From positions 1,674,001 to 1,738,000 of the forward strand of contig CBDAVM010000001.1 of NCBI GenBank assembly GCA_965200895.1: 64,000 nucleotides of DNA. Direction: 5' to 3'. The translations under genes and the position numbers were made by a program. Shown piece after piece: positions 20,201-28,199 of the stretch (positions are counted from its first letter, which is position 1; every line of letters starts with the position of its first letter). The stretch comes from WTFV01 sp965200895. GTDB taxonomy: Bacteria > Acidobacteriota > Vicinamibacteria > Vicinamibacterales > UBA8438. The notes below the pieces were generated by a model that did not search any database, was not told where the DNA came from, and worked only from the letters and a program-made list of their open reading frames with translations.

Positions 20201-22485
20201 ACGTGTCTCCGTGGGAACGGACCGAGCAGGGATACAAGGAGCACGGGCGGGCGCGGTTCGACCTGCTCTCCGCGATTCCGCCGGATCTTCGCAGCCGTCG
20301 CGCACAGAAGCGCTTCGACGAGCTGGAGCGCAAGTTCGGTGCGCCGGCCGGGGAGCCTCGCGGCGTCATCGGCGGGCGGGTCGAGTCTCCCATCGGGGTG
20401 GATGCAGCGGAGCGGATGACTGACGATCAGTGGTTGCAGGCCGTTGCGATGTACGCCGCCGATGCCGACGCTCCGCCCCGCTCGCCCCGCGGCGCGGATG
20501 AGGGTATTCGCGGCGGCGCTCGGGAACTGGCCGAGATCCTCGAGACGCGGACCAAGGCCGAGCCGGAGCGGTTCGCTCGGCTCAGCCTGCGGTTCCCGGC
20601 GAGTACGCACCCGGCGTACCTGGAGCGGACGCTGACGGGTCTGAAGGACACCGCCATCGCGAGCGCACTGAGTGGCGTCGCGGACCGGAACGTCTCATTG
20701 GCGACATGGCGACCGCAGGCAGATCAGGAAAAGGTGGAGCATTTGTATGCTCGGCAGGCTCTACCCATGGCATGGGATTTCGGTGAGGCTTCCCCTCTAA
20801 GTGACTCTACAGGCAGCTTCGGAGACCGTCTGGGTATCCTCGCACGCACCACTACCGCGATGTCGGCCGCGGACCTGGGTTGGAGCGGCACCGGTATCCA
20901 GTCCGCGAATGCAACCGACCACCCGCTGCCCGACGAATCCGCCGGAATCTGGTTCACCGATCCCCCCTACTACGACGCCATCCCCTACTCCGACCTCTCC
21001 GACTTCTTCCTCGTCTGGCTCAAGCGCGCGCTGCCGGGCCACCCGCTGCTGCGCGATCCTCTCGATCCCGACAACCCCCTCTCGCCGAAGAAGCGCGAAG
21101 CCGTCCAGGACGAGACGAAGACGTGCGACGGCCGCATCAAGGACCGCGCCTTCTTCGAGGACGCGATGGGCGCCGCCTTCGCCGAGGGTCGGCGCGTGCT
21201 GCGGGAGGACGGCATGGGCTCGGTCGTCTTCGCTCACAAGACCACCGAGGGCTGGGAGGCGCTGCTCGCGGGCCTGATCCGGGGCGGCTGGACCATCACC
21301 GGCTCCTGGCCCATCGCCACCGAGATGGGTTCGCGCCTGCGCGCGCGCGACTCCGCGGCGCTGGCCACCAGCATCCACCTCGTCTGCCGCCCGCGCCCCG
21401 GCGACGCCCCGGTCGGCGACTGGGCCGTTGTCCTCCGCGACCTGCCGCCGCGGGTCGGCGAGTGGATGGAGCGCTTGCAGGCGGAGGGCGTCCGCGGCGC
21501 CGATCTCGTCTTCGCCTGCATCGGCCCCGCACTGGAGATCTTCAGCCGCTACCGCGGAGTCGAGACCGCGGCCGGGCGCGAGGTCGGCCTGCCGGAGTAT
21601 CTGGAGAAGGTCTGGGAGGTGGTCGGCCGCACGGCGCTGGAGAACGTCCTCGGCGCGGCGGAGGCGCGGGCGCGCAACGGGCTCGCCGGCGCCCTGGAGG
21701 AGGATGCGCGGCTGACGGCGCTCTTCCTGTGGGCGCTGCAGGCGACCACCGGGGACGCGGGCGGGACGGACGGCGCGGGCGCGGGCGCGACCCGCGGAGG
21801 TGACGGCGCGGCGGACGACCAGGCTACGGACGGCGACGAGGCGGCCGGCGCCAGCGGTGGAACGGACGCGACCGAAGACGCGGACACGGACGACGCGGGT
21901 GCGGCTGCTGTCGCCGCCGGGGGCTTCACGCTGGTCTTCGACGTGGTGCGCCGCTTCGCACAGCCGCTCGGCATCGACCTGCCGACGTGGGAGAAGCGCA
22001 CCATCGAGACCAGGAAGGGCGTGGTCCGCCTGCTCCCGGTGGCCGAGCGCGCGCGGCAGCTCTTCGGCGAACGCGGTGCGCAGGATGTCGCCGCGTGGCT
22101 GGAGCGGCCGGCGGCCGGCCCGGACCCGCTCCAGGGCGTGCTCTTCGCGGACCCACCGGACGACCCGGCGGCGGTCCGCGAGCGCCGCCCGCGCACCGGC
22201 GGCGCGTCCCGGCTCGGCGAGCGCCGCGCGCGCACCGGCGCCGCGGACGAGACGTCCGGCGACCGCGCGGCGGCGATGCCGGGCGCCACCACGCTCGACC
22301 GCGTCCATACCGGCATGCTGCTGCAGGCCGGCGGGCAGACCTACGCCCTGCGGGCGCTGCTGAAGTCGGAGCGCGAGCGCGGCCCCGACTTCCTGCGCCT
22401 GTCGAACGCGCTCTCGGCCCTCTACCCGCGCGGCAGCGAGGAGAAGCGCCTGCTCGACGCCATGCTGCTGGCTGCTCCGAGGTGA
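17272..22485 (+). CDS. Nuclease/STAND-like NTPase joined in frame to C-terminal half of a DUF1156-type DNA methylase
   Basis: The frame encodes 1737 residues in two unrelated halves. Residues 1-130 look like a PD-(D/E)XK-type nuclease (GNRYETWWTVLQLL, AEFLVTAG, FHQVKRNHSGG). A P-loop follows (LTGRAGVGKTA, about residue 274) with a Walker B-like VLIVDQLDAV (about 344), then about 700 residues of helical repeat-like sequence. This layout resembles Avs/STAND defence NTPases. From about residue 1130 the sequence changes to the DUF1156-type adenine methylase: KVEHLYARQALPMAWDF, catalytic TDPPYYDAI (about 1230), ADLSDFF-like YSDLSDFFLVWLKR. Its N-terminal DUF1156 domain and motif I are absent. An acidic Gly/Ala/Thr/Asp linker lies at about 21745-21905. 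Neither half looks complete, so this is probably a deletion fusion. Confidence 0.72.
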   Translation: MTLPGGPADKLGNRYETWWTVLQLLHLLRGEAEHIRLEVPGVHEAEFLVTAGAQRAFHQVKRNHSGGKWSLGALRSRGVLEAMGSRLAGNGDRFIFASGSDAPELRDLCAAARDAASASEFESAFLAATTRREAFRKLWNAWQCDTSTAFDRLQRIDVRTLDERALEDEVGWGVQALFLAPPHQVVAALRAIVADSVHATITAHQLVENLRQRGYRQRRVPDSASAVAAVQNATDDYLHGARSRLIHGQFVPRAAADELLARLDGATTISALTGRAGVGKTACIVHVVDELRERGQPVLAFRLDRHLCATSTTDLGDRLDLEESPTLVLAEAADAAERPGVLIVDQLDAVSTMSGRSSGVFDIVERLVAEARDCRAGATVQVVVACRAFDWENDHRLRRLATRAQAPVEITDFSDDEIRTILDDAGFNPALFQPRQLALLGLPQNLSLFLDAGFDTSRHPAFDTAKQLFDRYWDAKRDSVGLRVGVATGHWMSVVETLCNHMASAQTLSVSREQLDTIEPAYLDQLVSEDVLTFDGRRYGFGHESFFDYCFARVFVRCSGSLASFLKRAEQHLFQRTLVRQVLAYLRDADVVDRYVTEIRALLSDAQIRPHIKDLVFALLAAVPDPRPDEWAIWEESTGPAVAAIDKNAPNDCRLSDMAWRRLFQSPSWFGFVDQRGTVERWLASTNDRRVDAAVNYLRSHQRHAPDRAAALFEPYADCGDAWPSRLGFVMQWTDLHTSRRFFQLFLRLVDNGVLDDFRGPIAVNSTFWSKVDRLSKERPAWVPEVLAHRVRRRLAVIRAAGGDLSCTELLAVDGSAGHIIATAAEQAPAEFVEHVLPMVLGVSDATVTGEAPPKRDTVWFLLMEAEPWGEAACLPALAGALEVRARDDMVSLREAIAEVRRRDTHVANHLLLAVYRGGAARGAADEAAAAFCAQPWRFECGFSDSPYWCAMQTLLAIVPHCTHANREQLETAILDYVSPWERTEQGYKEHGRARFDLLSAIPPDLRSRRAQKRFDELERKFGAPAGEPRGVIGGRVESPIGVDAAERMTDDQWLQAVAMYAADADAPPRSPRGADEGIRGGARELAEILETRTKAEPERFARLSLRFPASTHPAYLERTLTGLKDTAIASALSGVADRNVSLATWRPQADQEKVEHLYARQALPMAWDFGEASPLSDSTGSFGDRLGILARTTTAMSAADLGWSGTGIQSANATDHPLPDESAGIWFTDPPYYDAIPYSDLSDFFLVWLKRALPGHPLLRDPLDPDNPLSPKKREAVQDETKTCDGRIKDRAFFEDAMGAAFAEGRRVLREDGMGSVVFAHKTTEGWEALLAGLIRGGWTITGSWPIATEMGSRLRARDSAALATSIHLVCRPRPGDAPVGDWAVVLRDLPPRVGEWMERLQAEGVRGADLVFACIGPALEIFSRYRGVETAAGREVGLPEYLEKVWEVVGRTALENVLGAAEARARNGLAGALEEDARLTALFLWALQATTGDAGGTDGAGAGATRGGDGAADDQATDGDEAAGASGGTDATEDADTDDAGAAAVAAGGFTLVFDVVRRFAQPLGIDLPTWEKRTIETRKGVVRLLPVAERARQLFGERGAQDVAAWLERPAAGPDPLQGVLFADPPDDPAAVRERRPRTGGASRLGERRARTGAADETSGDRAAAMPGATTLDRVHTGMLLQAGGQTYALRALLKSERERGPDFLRLSNALSALYPRGSEEKRLLDAMLLAAPR

Positions 22486-22531
22486 ACCCGCGGAAGGAAG
22501 GTCCGGGATTCCAGTAGAGACGGGCGACAAC

Positions 22532-23818
22532 ATGGAACAGATCCGAGTGAAGAACTTCCGCTGCTTTCGGGAGGAGCAGACGGCTCGCCTGGCGCCGCTC
22601 ACGCTGCTGGTCGGTGAGAACAGCACGGGCAAGACCTCGTTCCTGGCGTTGATCCGCGCCCTGTGGGACGCGGCATATGCGCGCGCGATACCGGACTTCA
22701 AGGAGAGCCCCTACGATCTCGGCAGTTTCGACGAGATCGCGCACTACCGGGGCGGACGCGCCGGACGCGCCGAGAGCTTCGAGGCGGGGCTTCTCGTCAG
22801 ACACGAAGCTCCGGACAGGTTCGACTATGACGACCCGTTCGGTGACGGTGTACTGCTGCTGGTCTCCCTCCGAGGCGAGCAGACCGATGATCAGGATGGC
22901 GTCGTCAGGCAGGAAGCGCAGAACGGGTCCGGCGAACGACTCTACGGCGTGGATGTCGTGTTCGGGCGCCAGGGAACCGTTCCCGTTCCGGTGCGATGGC
23001 GGCTCACGTGTGGGGACACCTGGACCGAGGAACGCATCAACGGCGACTCGTCGCGGTCTGTCGAGTGCGGCACGGAGAACGGTGAATGGCAATGGCGTGT
23101 GCGGATTCCTGAAATCTTCTTCGCAAGCACGGGGTCCAAGGAGAGGTTGGGAGACGGGGCGCTCAATTTGTTCAATCCGATACACCCGGAGCTCGCTGAG
23201 ACTTCCAGTGCCGACATGGAGCCGAAGGATGGTTGTCCGGCCTTCACCGACGAAGACTTCCACCAGCTTCGGCAGCTCACTGGATTCCTCCGTCATGGCG
23301 CTCGCGCTTTTGCGGAACAGAGACCGTTCGCCAGTGCGCCGGTCCGCTCGAAGCCGCGCCGGACGTACGATCCCGCACGGCCGCTTCACGATCCCGAGGG
23401 CGAGAGCGTACCCATGTACCTCTCGGCGGCGTTCTTCGAGGACAAGAGGTCGTGGGAAGCCCTGAAGGACACCCTTGAGCGGTTCGGACGGGACGCAGGT
23501 CTCTTCGACGAGATCACCGTCCGGCCGCTGGGCAAGCGCGGCAGCGAGCCGTTCCAGATGCAGGTCCGGAAGTACGGGCGTCGGTCCAAGGGACCGCTGC
23601 GCAACCTGATCGACGTCGGCTATGGCGTCAGTCAGGCGCTGCCGATTCTCACCGAGCTTTTCCGCGACAGCCGGCGAAGGGCCGCGCGGAAGGGGCGGCC
23701 GGACGCGTCACGACGGCGACTTCCAGGCGCGGCACCGACGCCTGCTGGCCGACGCGGGTCTGTGCGCGAGGCGGGGAGTGTGAGGAGAGGTGGGACATGG
23801 CGCATTCCGATCTGCTGA
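22532..23818 (+). pseudogene. OLD-like AAA/ABC ATPase, C-terminus missing
   Basis: The N-terminus MEQIRVKNFRCFREEQ and Walker A (LVGENSTGKTSFL, about residues 27-40) identify an SMC/OLD-like ATPase of the type found in phage defence. Normal family sequence continues to GYGVSQALPILTELFRD at about residue 375. After that the family expects the Walker B (QPEVHLHP-like), D-loop and H-loop, but the frame turns into a basic, low-complexity tail (from about base 23660) and stops at 23818 inside the next gene. The ATPase is therefore truncated and probably inactive. It follows the fused methylase ORF by 46 bp in the same direction. Confidence 0.75.
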
Positions 23819-24042
23819 CGCGCATCACGACGCGCCCGGAGGTGTTCGGCGGGAAACCGATCATCCGCGACATGCGGCTGTCGGTGGAGCTGATCCTGAA
23901 CCTGATGGCGCAGGGAGTCACGCCCGAAGAGATTCTGGACGATTATCCGAAGCTGGAGGTCGACGACATCCGCGCGTGCATCGCCTGCGCACATGCCGTA
24001 ATCGCCGACGACAGGCCGGGCGTTGAAGGGTGCATGCCGTGA
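23797..24042 (+). CDS. DUF433-family antitoxin-like protein
   Basis: The 81-residue protein reads RITTRPEVFGGKPIIRDMRLSVELILNLMAQGVTPEEIL in short pieces that match the DUF433 domain, a small helix-turn-helix-like fold often found as the antitoxin partner of PIN-like (DUF5615) toxins. A Shine-Dalgarno (GAGGAGAGG) precedes the ATG. No complete toxin gene is adjacent. A short stretch just upstream, read in another frame at about 23700-23783 (RHDGDFQARHRRLLADAG), looks like a toxin C-terminal remnant but is too short to assign. It overlaps the 3' tail of the truncated ATPase by 22 bp. Confidence 0.82.
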   Translation: MAHSDLLTRITTRPEVFGGKPIIRDMRLSVELILNLMAQGVTPEEILDDYPKLEVDDIRACIACAHAVIADDRPGVEGCMP

Positions 24043-24065
24043 CACGTTCCGGAGCCGTGTGATCG

Positions 24066-25307
24066 ATGCTGAACAGGCTCACCGTTCGCAACTTCAAGTC
24101 GCTCGTCGACGTCACGGTGGAGTTCCCGCGCGTCGCCGTGCTGTTCGGCCCGAACGCGGCCGGCAAGAGCAACCTGCTGGACGCCGTCGCCGCGCTCTCC
24201 TGGATCGGCAACGCCCGCACGCTCTCGGACGTGCTGGACGAGCCGCTGCCCGTGCGTGGCCATGCGTTCGAGGCGTTCGCGTTTCCGGTCGGGGGGCTGC
24301 CGGAGCTGCTGCAACAGCCGCGCGCCCGGTTCTCGCTCGAAGCCGATGTCGCTGTGGGCGCGGAGCGCTACCGCTACCGGATCGAACCGGGCATCGAGAT
24401 GAAGTCGGGGCGTCTCAGCGTGACGGACGAGTATCTGGTGCGGCTCGGGCGCGGCGGCAAACCCAGTGGAGTGGCGGCGATAGAGCAGGTCGACTCGAAA
24501 CTCCGCGTGCGGCGCAAGGGCCGGCCGGCCCACCCGCGCGAGGAGCCGGTGGGCATGAACCACTCGATCCTCTCGGATCGCAGCCTCGCCGGTGACCAGT
24601 ACCACTGGCTGGAGGCCGTGCGCAACGAGCTGGGCAACTGGCGCACGCATTATCTCGATCCGGGTCTGGCCATGCGGGCGCCGCGGGCGCCGGCCGACGT
24701 TCTCGACATCGGTTGGCACGGCGAATACATCGGGCCATTCCTCTACAAGCTGCAGGCCACCGAGCCGAAGCGGTTCGAGGCGGTCGCCCGCGCTCTCCGC
24801 TCGATCGTGCCGAGCGTCGAGTCGCTGGCGGTACAACTGGACGAACGCCGCGGCGCGCTCGACATCGTGATCCGCCAGGGGGGTGTGGAGTATTCGTCCC
24901 GCATCATCTCCGAGGGCACGCTGCGCGTGCTCGCGCTGTGCGCCATAGCCGTGAACCCGTGGGGCGGTTCGCTGCTCGCGCTGGAGGAACCCGAGAACGG
25001 TGTTCATCCGCGGCGGCTCGATCTGATCGCGCAGCTCCTGCTGTCGCTGGCGTCGGAAGGGAAGCGGCAGATCATCGTCACGACCCACTCGCCGCTGTTC
25101 TGCGACGCCGTATTGAAGCACGCGCCCTCGGCGTCGGAGGATGTCGGGCTCTTCAACGTGCGCCGGGTCGGCCACGCCACCGCGGTCGAGCCGTTCGATG
25201 CGACCGGGCCGTTGTTCGAAGACGCCGAGATCGCTGCTGCGCTCACGAGCCCGGTGGAGGACGCGCGGTTCGCCAACCTGCTGTTGCGAGGCCTCATCGA
25301 TGAGTGA
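24066..25307 (+). CDS. OLD/RloA-like ABC ATPase (first ATPase-TOPRIM pair)
   Basis: The 413-residue protein is complete: MLNRLTVRNFKSLVDV, Walker A GPNAAGKSNLLDAVAAL from residue 28, an ABC signature-like SEGTLRVLALCAIA, Walker B with catalytic glutamate LLALEEPENGVHPRR, and H-loop VTTHSPLFCDAV. Such ATPases act with a TOPRIM nuclease partner in OLD, AbiL, RloA/B and PARIS-type defence. The stop codon overlaps the start of the downstream TOPRIM-like gene by 8 bp (ATGAGTGA), so the two are translationally coupled. It is the best preserved defence module in the island. Confidence 0.85.
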   Translation: MLNRLTVRNFKSLVDVTVEFPRVAVLFGPNAAGKSNLLDAVAALSWIGNARTLSDVLDEPLPVRGHAFEAFAFPVGGLPELLQQPRARFSLEADVAVGAERYRYRIEPGIEMKSGRLSVTDEYLVRLGRGGKPSGVAAIEQVDSKLRVRRKGRPAHPREEPVGMNHSILSDRSLAGDQYHWLEAVRNELGNWRTHYLDPGLAMRAPRAPADVLDIGWHGEYIGPFLYKLQATEPKRFEAVARALRSIVPSVESLAVQLDERRGALDIVIRQGGVEYSSRIISEGTLRVLALCAIAVNPWGGSLLALEEPENGVHPRRLDLIAQLLLSLASEGKRQIIVTTHSPLFCDAVLKHAPSASEDVGLFNVRRVGHATAVEPFDATGPLFEDAEIAAALTSPVEDARFANLLLRGLIDE

Positions 25308-25923
25308 TCCGTTCGCCGTGGACCTCTTCGTCGAGGACCGCGCGCACGAAGTGTTCGTCGCGGCGCTGGTTGGCCGGATCGCGAGCGAGGAGCAGGTGGC
25401 GTCGAGCGTCCAGACCCGCGCGGCGCGCGGCGGCCACCCGCGGGCGTTGCAGGAGTTCGGTGCGTATCAGGCGCTGATCGAGAGAGGAGCGCTGGCCCGG
25501 ACGCCGGACATGATCGTCGTCGTCATCGACGGCAACTGTTCGACGCCCCGCAAGAAGCGGACGGAGATTGCCGAGGCTGCACGACCCCGGTTGCGGGACC
25601 GACTGGTGGTTGGCTGTCCCGACCCGCATGTGGAGCGCTGGTTCCTTGCCGATCCGGACTCGTTCCACGAGGTCGTCGGCCACCGACCGGTGGTCGGGCG
25701 TGCCAAGTGCCAGCGCGGACACTACAAGCAGCTCCTGGTCGAGGCGGTTCGCAGCGGCGGCCAGCCGGCCATCCTGGGCGGCATCGAGTTCGCCGCCGAG
25801 TTGGTGGCTGCGATGAACCTCTACCAGGCGGGGCGCAGAGATGCGACCCTGAAGTCGTTCGTGGGTGAACTGCGCCGGGGGTTCCGCGCGTTAGCGCGCG
25901 GTAGTTCGGCCGTGGGGCGCTGA
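25300..25923 (+). CDS. DUF4276/RloB-like TOPRIM-type partner protein
   Basis: The 207-residue protein has the layout of DUF4276/RloB proteins: N-terminal LFVEDRAHEVF (the TOPRIM-type glutamate), a central hydrophobic strand and acidic loop MIVVVIDGNC, and CPDPHVERWFLADP. The fold is related to TOPRIM nucleases. It overlaps the ATPase gene by 8 bp, and the two are likely to make one complex in which the ATPase senses phage and this subunit acts on nucleic acid. That role is inferred from the OLD/AbiL families. A diverged copy of its last 28 codons follows directly (25943-26027). Confidence 0.75.
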   Translation: MSDPFAVDLFVEDRAHEVFVAALVGRIASEEQVASSVQTRAARGGHPRALQEFGAYQALIERGALARTPDMIVVVIDGNCSTPRKKRTEIAEAARPRLRDRLVVGCPDPHVERWFLADPDSFHEVVGHRPVVGRAKCQRGHYKQLLVEAVRSGGQPAILGGIEFAAELVAAMNLYQAGRRDATLKSFVGELRRGFRALARGSSAVGR

Positions 25924-26027
25924 GCGGGATCAGTTGTCATGGTTGAAGGCGTTCGTCCGCGATCCGGGCGAGCGGTTGCGGGCGTTGGCAAGCGGCGGTT
26001 CACTTGTAGAGCGCTGAGCGGGATCGC
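25849..26027 (+). repeat. 94-bp-offset diverged duplication of the TOPRIM gene tail
   Basis: Bases 25849-25933 (coding LKSFVGELRRGFRALARG... to the stop) correspond to 25943-26027 (reading LKAFVRDPGERLRALASG... to a stop), exactly 94 bp later. Both end in gcgctgagcgggatc. The reading frame is kept but many positions differ, so the second copy is the tail of a homologous gene and not a recent slippage product. Confidence 0.85.
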
Positions 26028-26090
26028 GTGTCACCTCGAACCGGTGGACGATGGCGAAATTCCCCTTATGATGCCATAATCTCTGTCGAA

Positions 26091-27239
26091 ATGGCGGTTG
26101 CGAGGCCGTTCTTCCGCCCGCCGGCAGGGCACTTCTTCCTCTTCGGTCCGCGCGGGACGGGCAAGAGCACCTGGCTGCGGACGGCGTTCCCGGACGCGGT
26201 GCGCATCGATCTGCTGGCGCCGTCCGAGCAGCGCCGGTATGCGGCGCGGCCGGAGCGGCTGCGCGAACTCGCTGCCGCGCCCGGGACGGTCGACCTGGTG
26301 ATCGACGAGGTGCAGCGGGTCCCCGAGCTGCTGACGGTCGTGCACCAGTTGATCGAGGAGCCCGGCGGTCCGCGCTTCGTGCTCACCGGGTCGAGCGCGC
26401 GCAAGCTGAGGCGCACGGGCGTCGACCTGCTGGCGGGCCGCGCCGTCGTCCGGTCGATGCACCCGTTCCTGGCGGCCGAGCTCGGTGACGCCTTCGACCT
26501 GGCGGCGGCGCTCGAGCTGGGACTGCTGCCGCTGGTCCGGGACGCCGCCGATCCGGCGGACACGCTGCGCGCCTACGTGGGGACGTACGTGCAGCAGGAG
26601 GTCCAGACCGAGGGACTGGTGCGCGACCTGGGCGCGTTCCATCGGTTCCTGGAGGCGGTCGCCTTCTCGCACGGGGCGGTGCTGAACACGAGCGAGGTGG
26701 CTCGCGAGTGTGCGGTGCGGCGCAAGACGGTGGAGGGGTTCATCGAGCTCGTCGAGGACCTGCTGCTGGCGTTCCGGCTACCGGTCTTCGCCCGCCGCGC
26801 GCGCCGGCAGGTGACGGCCCATCCGAAGTTCTACTTCGCCGATACCGGCGTGTTCCGCTCGCTGCGCCCGGCCGGGCCGCTCGACCGGCCGGTCGGGATC
26901 CGCGGCGCGGCGCTGGAGGGACTGGTCGCCCAGCACCTGCGGGCGTGGGTGGACTATTCCGGCGCCGATGCGGCGCTCTCGTTCTGGCGCACGCGCGCGG
27001 GCAGCGAGGTGGACTTCGTGCTCTACGGCCGCGATCTGTTCTGGGCGCTGGAGGTGAAGCACGCCGCGCGTCTGCGCCCGGCCGATCTGCGGTCCGTGAA
27101 GAACTTCGCGCGCGACTACCCCGAGGCGCAGGTCCGGCTGGCGTATCTCGGTGCGGAGCGTCTGCTGGTCGATGGCATCCTGTGTCTGCCGATGACGGCG
27201 TTGCTGCGCGGGATCGCGCCGGGGACGGCGCTGCCGTGA
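26091..27239 (+). CDS. AAA+ ATPase with DUF4143 domain
   Basis: The 382-residue protein has Walker A GPRGTGKSTWLRT at about residues 18-30, Walker B LVIDEVQRVPELL, sensor-like LTGSSARKLRR, and in the second half a DUF4143 region with FYFADTGVFRSL and a nuclease-like SEVDFVLY...LEVK segment. This is the common AAA_14/DUF4143 architecture, whose role is not established. The ATG at 26091 was preferred over the upstream in-frame codon at 26028, because the family begins near here and a CATAAT/TAATCT -10-like box lies 8-10 nt upstream. The C-terminal stop codon is the left edge of a 61-bp repeat. Confidence 0.85.
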   Translation: MAVARPFFRPPAGHFFLFGPRGTGKSTWLRTAFPDAVRIDLLAPSEQRRYAARPERLRELAAAPGTVDLVIDEVQRVPELLTVVHQLIEEPGGPRFVLTGSSARKLRRTGVDLLAGRAVVRSMHPFLAAELGDAFDLAAALELGLLPLVRDAADPADTLRAYVGTYVQQEVQTEGLVRDLGAFHRFLEAVAFSHGAVLNTSEVARECAVRRKTVEGFIELVEDLLLAFRLPVFARRARRQVTAHPKFYFADTGVFRSLRPAGPLDRPVGIRGAALEGLVAQHLRAWVDYSGADAALSFWRTRAGSEVDFVLYGRDLFWALEVKHAARLRPADLRSVKNFARDYPEAQVRLAYLGAERLLVDGILCLPMTALLRGIAPGTALP

Positions 27240-27382
27240 GGACCGGCCGCGGACTCGATTGTCGCCGGCCGTTGCGCCGATACGCCGATACGCGGCGTAG
27301 AGTTGAACACCGGCGTCGTCGGCCGTGAGGACCGGCCGCGGACTCGATTGTCGCCGGTCGTTGCGCCGATACGCCGATACGC
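27233..27382 (+). repeat. 61-bp direct repeat, 89-bp offset
   Basis: Bases 27233-27293 recur at 27322-27382 with one mismatch (ccggccg versus ccggtcg). The repeat begins with the last codons and stop of the DUF4143 ATPase gene and ends in cgatacgccgatacgc. The 28-bp spacer is unrelated. This looks like a small tandem duplication joining the ATPase gene to the remnant that follows. Confidence 0.92.
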
Positions 27383-27873
27383 TGTACCGCTGGCCGGTCT
27401 GCGCCAGAGCTTCCTCGACGGCTCCCTGACGCGCCTCGTCGATCCGGACGCGGTGCTGCGCGGGAAGATCGTCGAGCGGGTGGGCAAGGGCGACTTCGAG
27501 CTGGGGTCGCGGTCGACCGCCCCGGCGGACGTCGGCCGCGGCGCCGGCTCGGACGTCGGCCGCGGCGCCGGCTCGGATGCCGGCCGTGGCGCCGACACAC
27601 GCAACCACGAAGGGCGCCAGCGCATCGGAAGCGGCGCCGTCGGCCGACCGGCCGCTCCGCATCCACGGCGCGATCCCGCCGGAGCTGTGGAACCGCGTCG
27701 GCACACGGCTGCTGCCGAAACTGCGCGCCGGCCGCGGGCTGCGGGTGCACGTCACCTTCGAGGTGACGGCCGACGGGCCGGGAAGCAGCGCGCTCGTCGG
27801 CGATCTGCGGCAGGCTCTCGACGATCTCCAGCTCGGCGATCGGGTGCGGATAGAGGATCGATCGGAGGAGTGA
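27383..27873 (+). pseudogene. Degenerate C-terminal remnant, resembles DUF499-type ATPase
   Basis: One frame reads FLDGSLTRLVDPDAVLRGK and IVERVGKGDFELGSR (about 27407-27515), then enters a 24-bp repeat. Coding resumes in another frame as LRIHGAIPPELWNRVG and LRVHVTFEVTADGPG, ending with a stop at 27871. In short pieces, this resembles the C-terminal end of DUF499 ATPases, which accompany DUF1156 methylases in anti-phage gene sets. The start, the ATPase domain and the frame are lost. If right, it links to the DUF1156-type methylase half that ends at 22485, with the genes between inserted later. The family match is from memory and needs a profile search. Confidence 0.5.
27528..27599 (+). repeat. 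24-bp tandem repeat, two perfect copies plus one degenerate
   Basis: The unit gacgtcggccgcggcgccgg followed by ctcg occurs at 27528-27551 and 27552-27575, and a diverged copy follows at 27576-27599. It lies inside the DUF499-like remnant just where the reading frame changes. Confidence 0.9.
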
Positions 27874-28189
27874 GTCCGCGGCAGTTGGGTACGGGTGGGG
27901 CCCGGCGCGCCGGACAGTCGGTGATCTGCGGCAGACTCTCGACGATCTCCAGCTCGGCAATCGGGGTGGATAGAGGCTCGATCGGAGGAGTGAGCCCGTG
28001 GCAGTGTGTGCGGAGCGGGGACCGGCGGCACGCCGGCTCCGCACCGCTCCACGTATGCGCCACGGAGCGTGTGCGGAGCGGGGACCGGCGCTCCGCACAG
28101 GTCGCCGATCCCCGATGCAACCGTGATCATCGCCGGCAGGGCGCATCGTCCGGCGCCCGGCGAGCCGGACAGGTCGCCGATCCCCGATG
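27796..28189 (+). repeat. Cluster of duplicated fragments after the DUF499-like remnant
   Basis: The 89-bp end of the remnant (27796-27884) recurs with several mismatches and a 1-base loss at 27917-28004. A shorter element, gtgcggagcggggaccggcg, occurs near 28008 and 28071. The 21-mer acaggtcgccgatccccgat plus g occurs at 28097-28117 and 28169-28189. No gene is recognisable in 27874-28199; it is built largely of such copies. Confidence 0.85.
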
Positions 28190-28199
28190 AACGGCTTAC

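Noticed and set aside
23690..23783. PIN-like toxin gene partner for the DUF433 antitoxin
   Set aside because: Only about 25 residues of possible toxin tail can be read, with no start or catalytic residues, so it is only noted as a remnant.
9104..28199. Prophage or integrative element
   Set aside because: There is no integrase, transposase, structural phage gene or direct-repeat att site at either edge; the only tRNA is at 61.2 kb.
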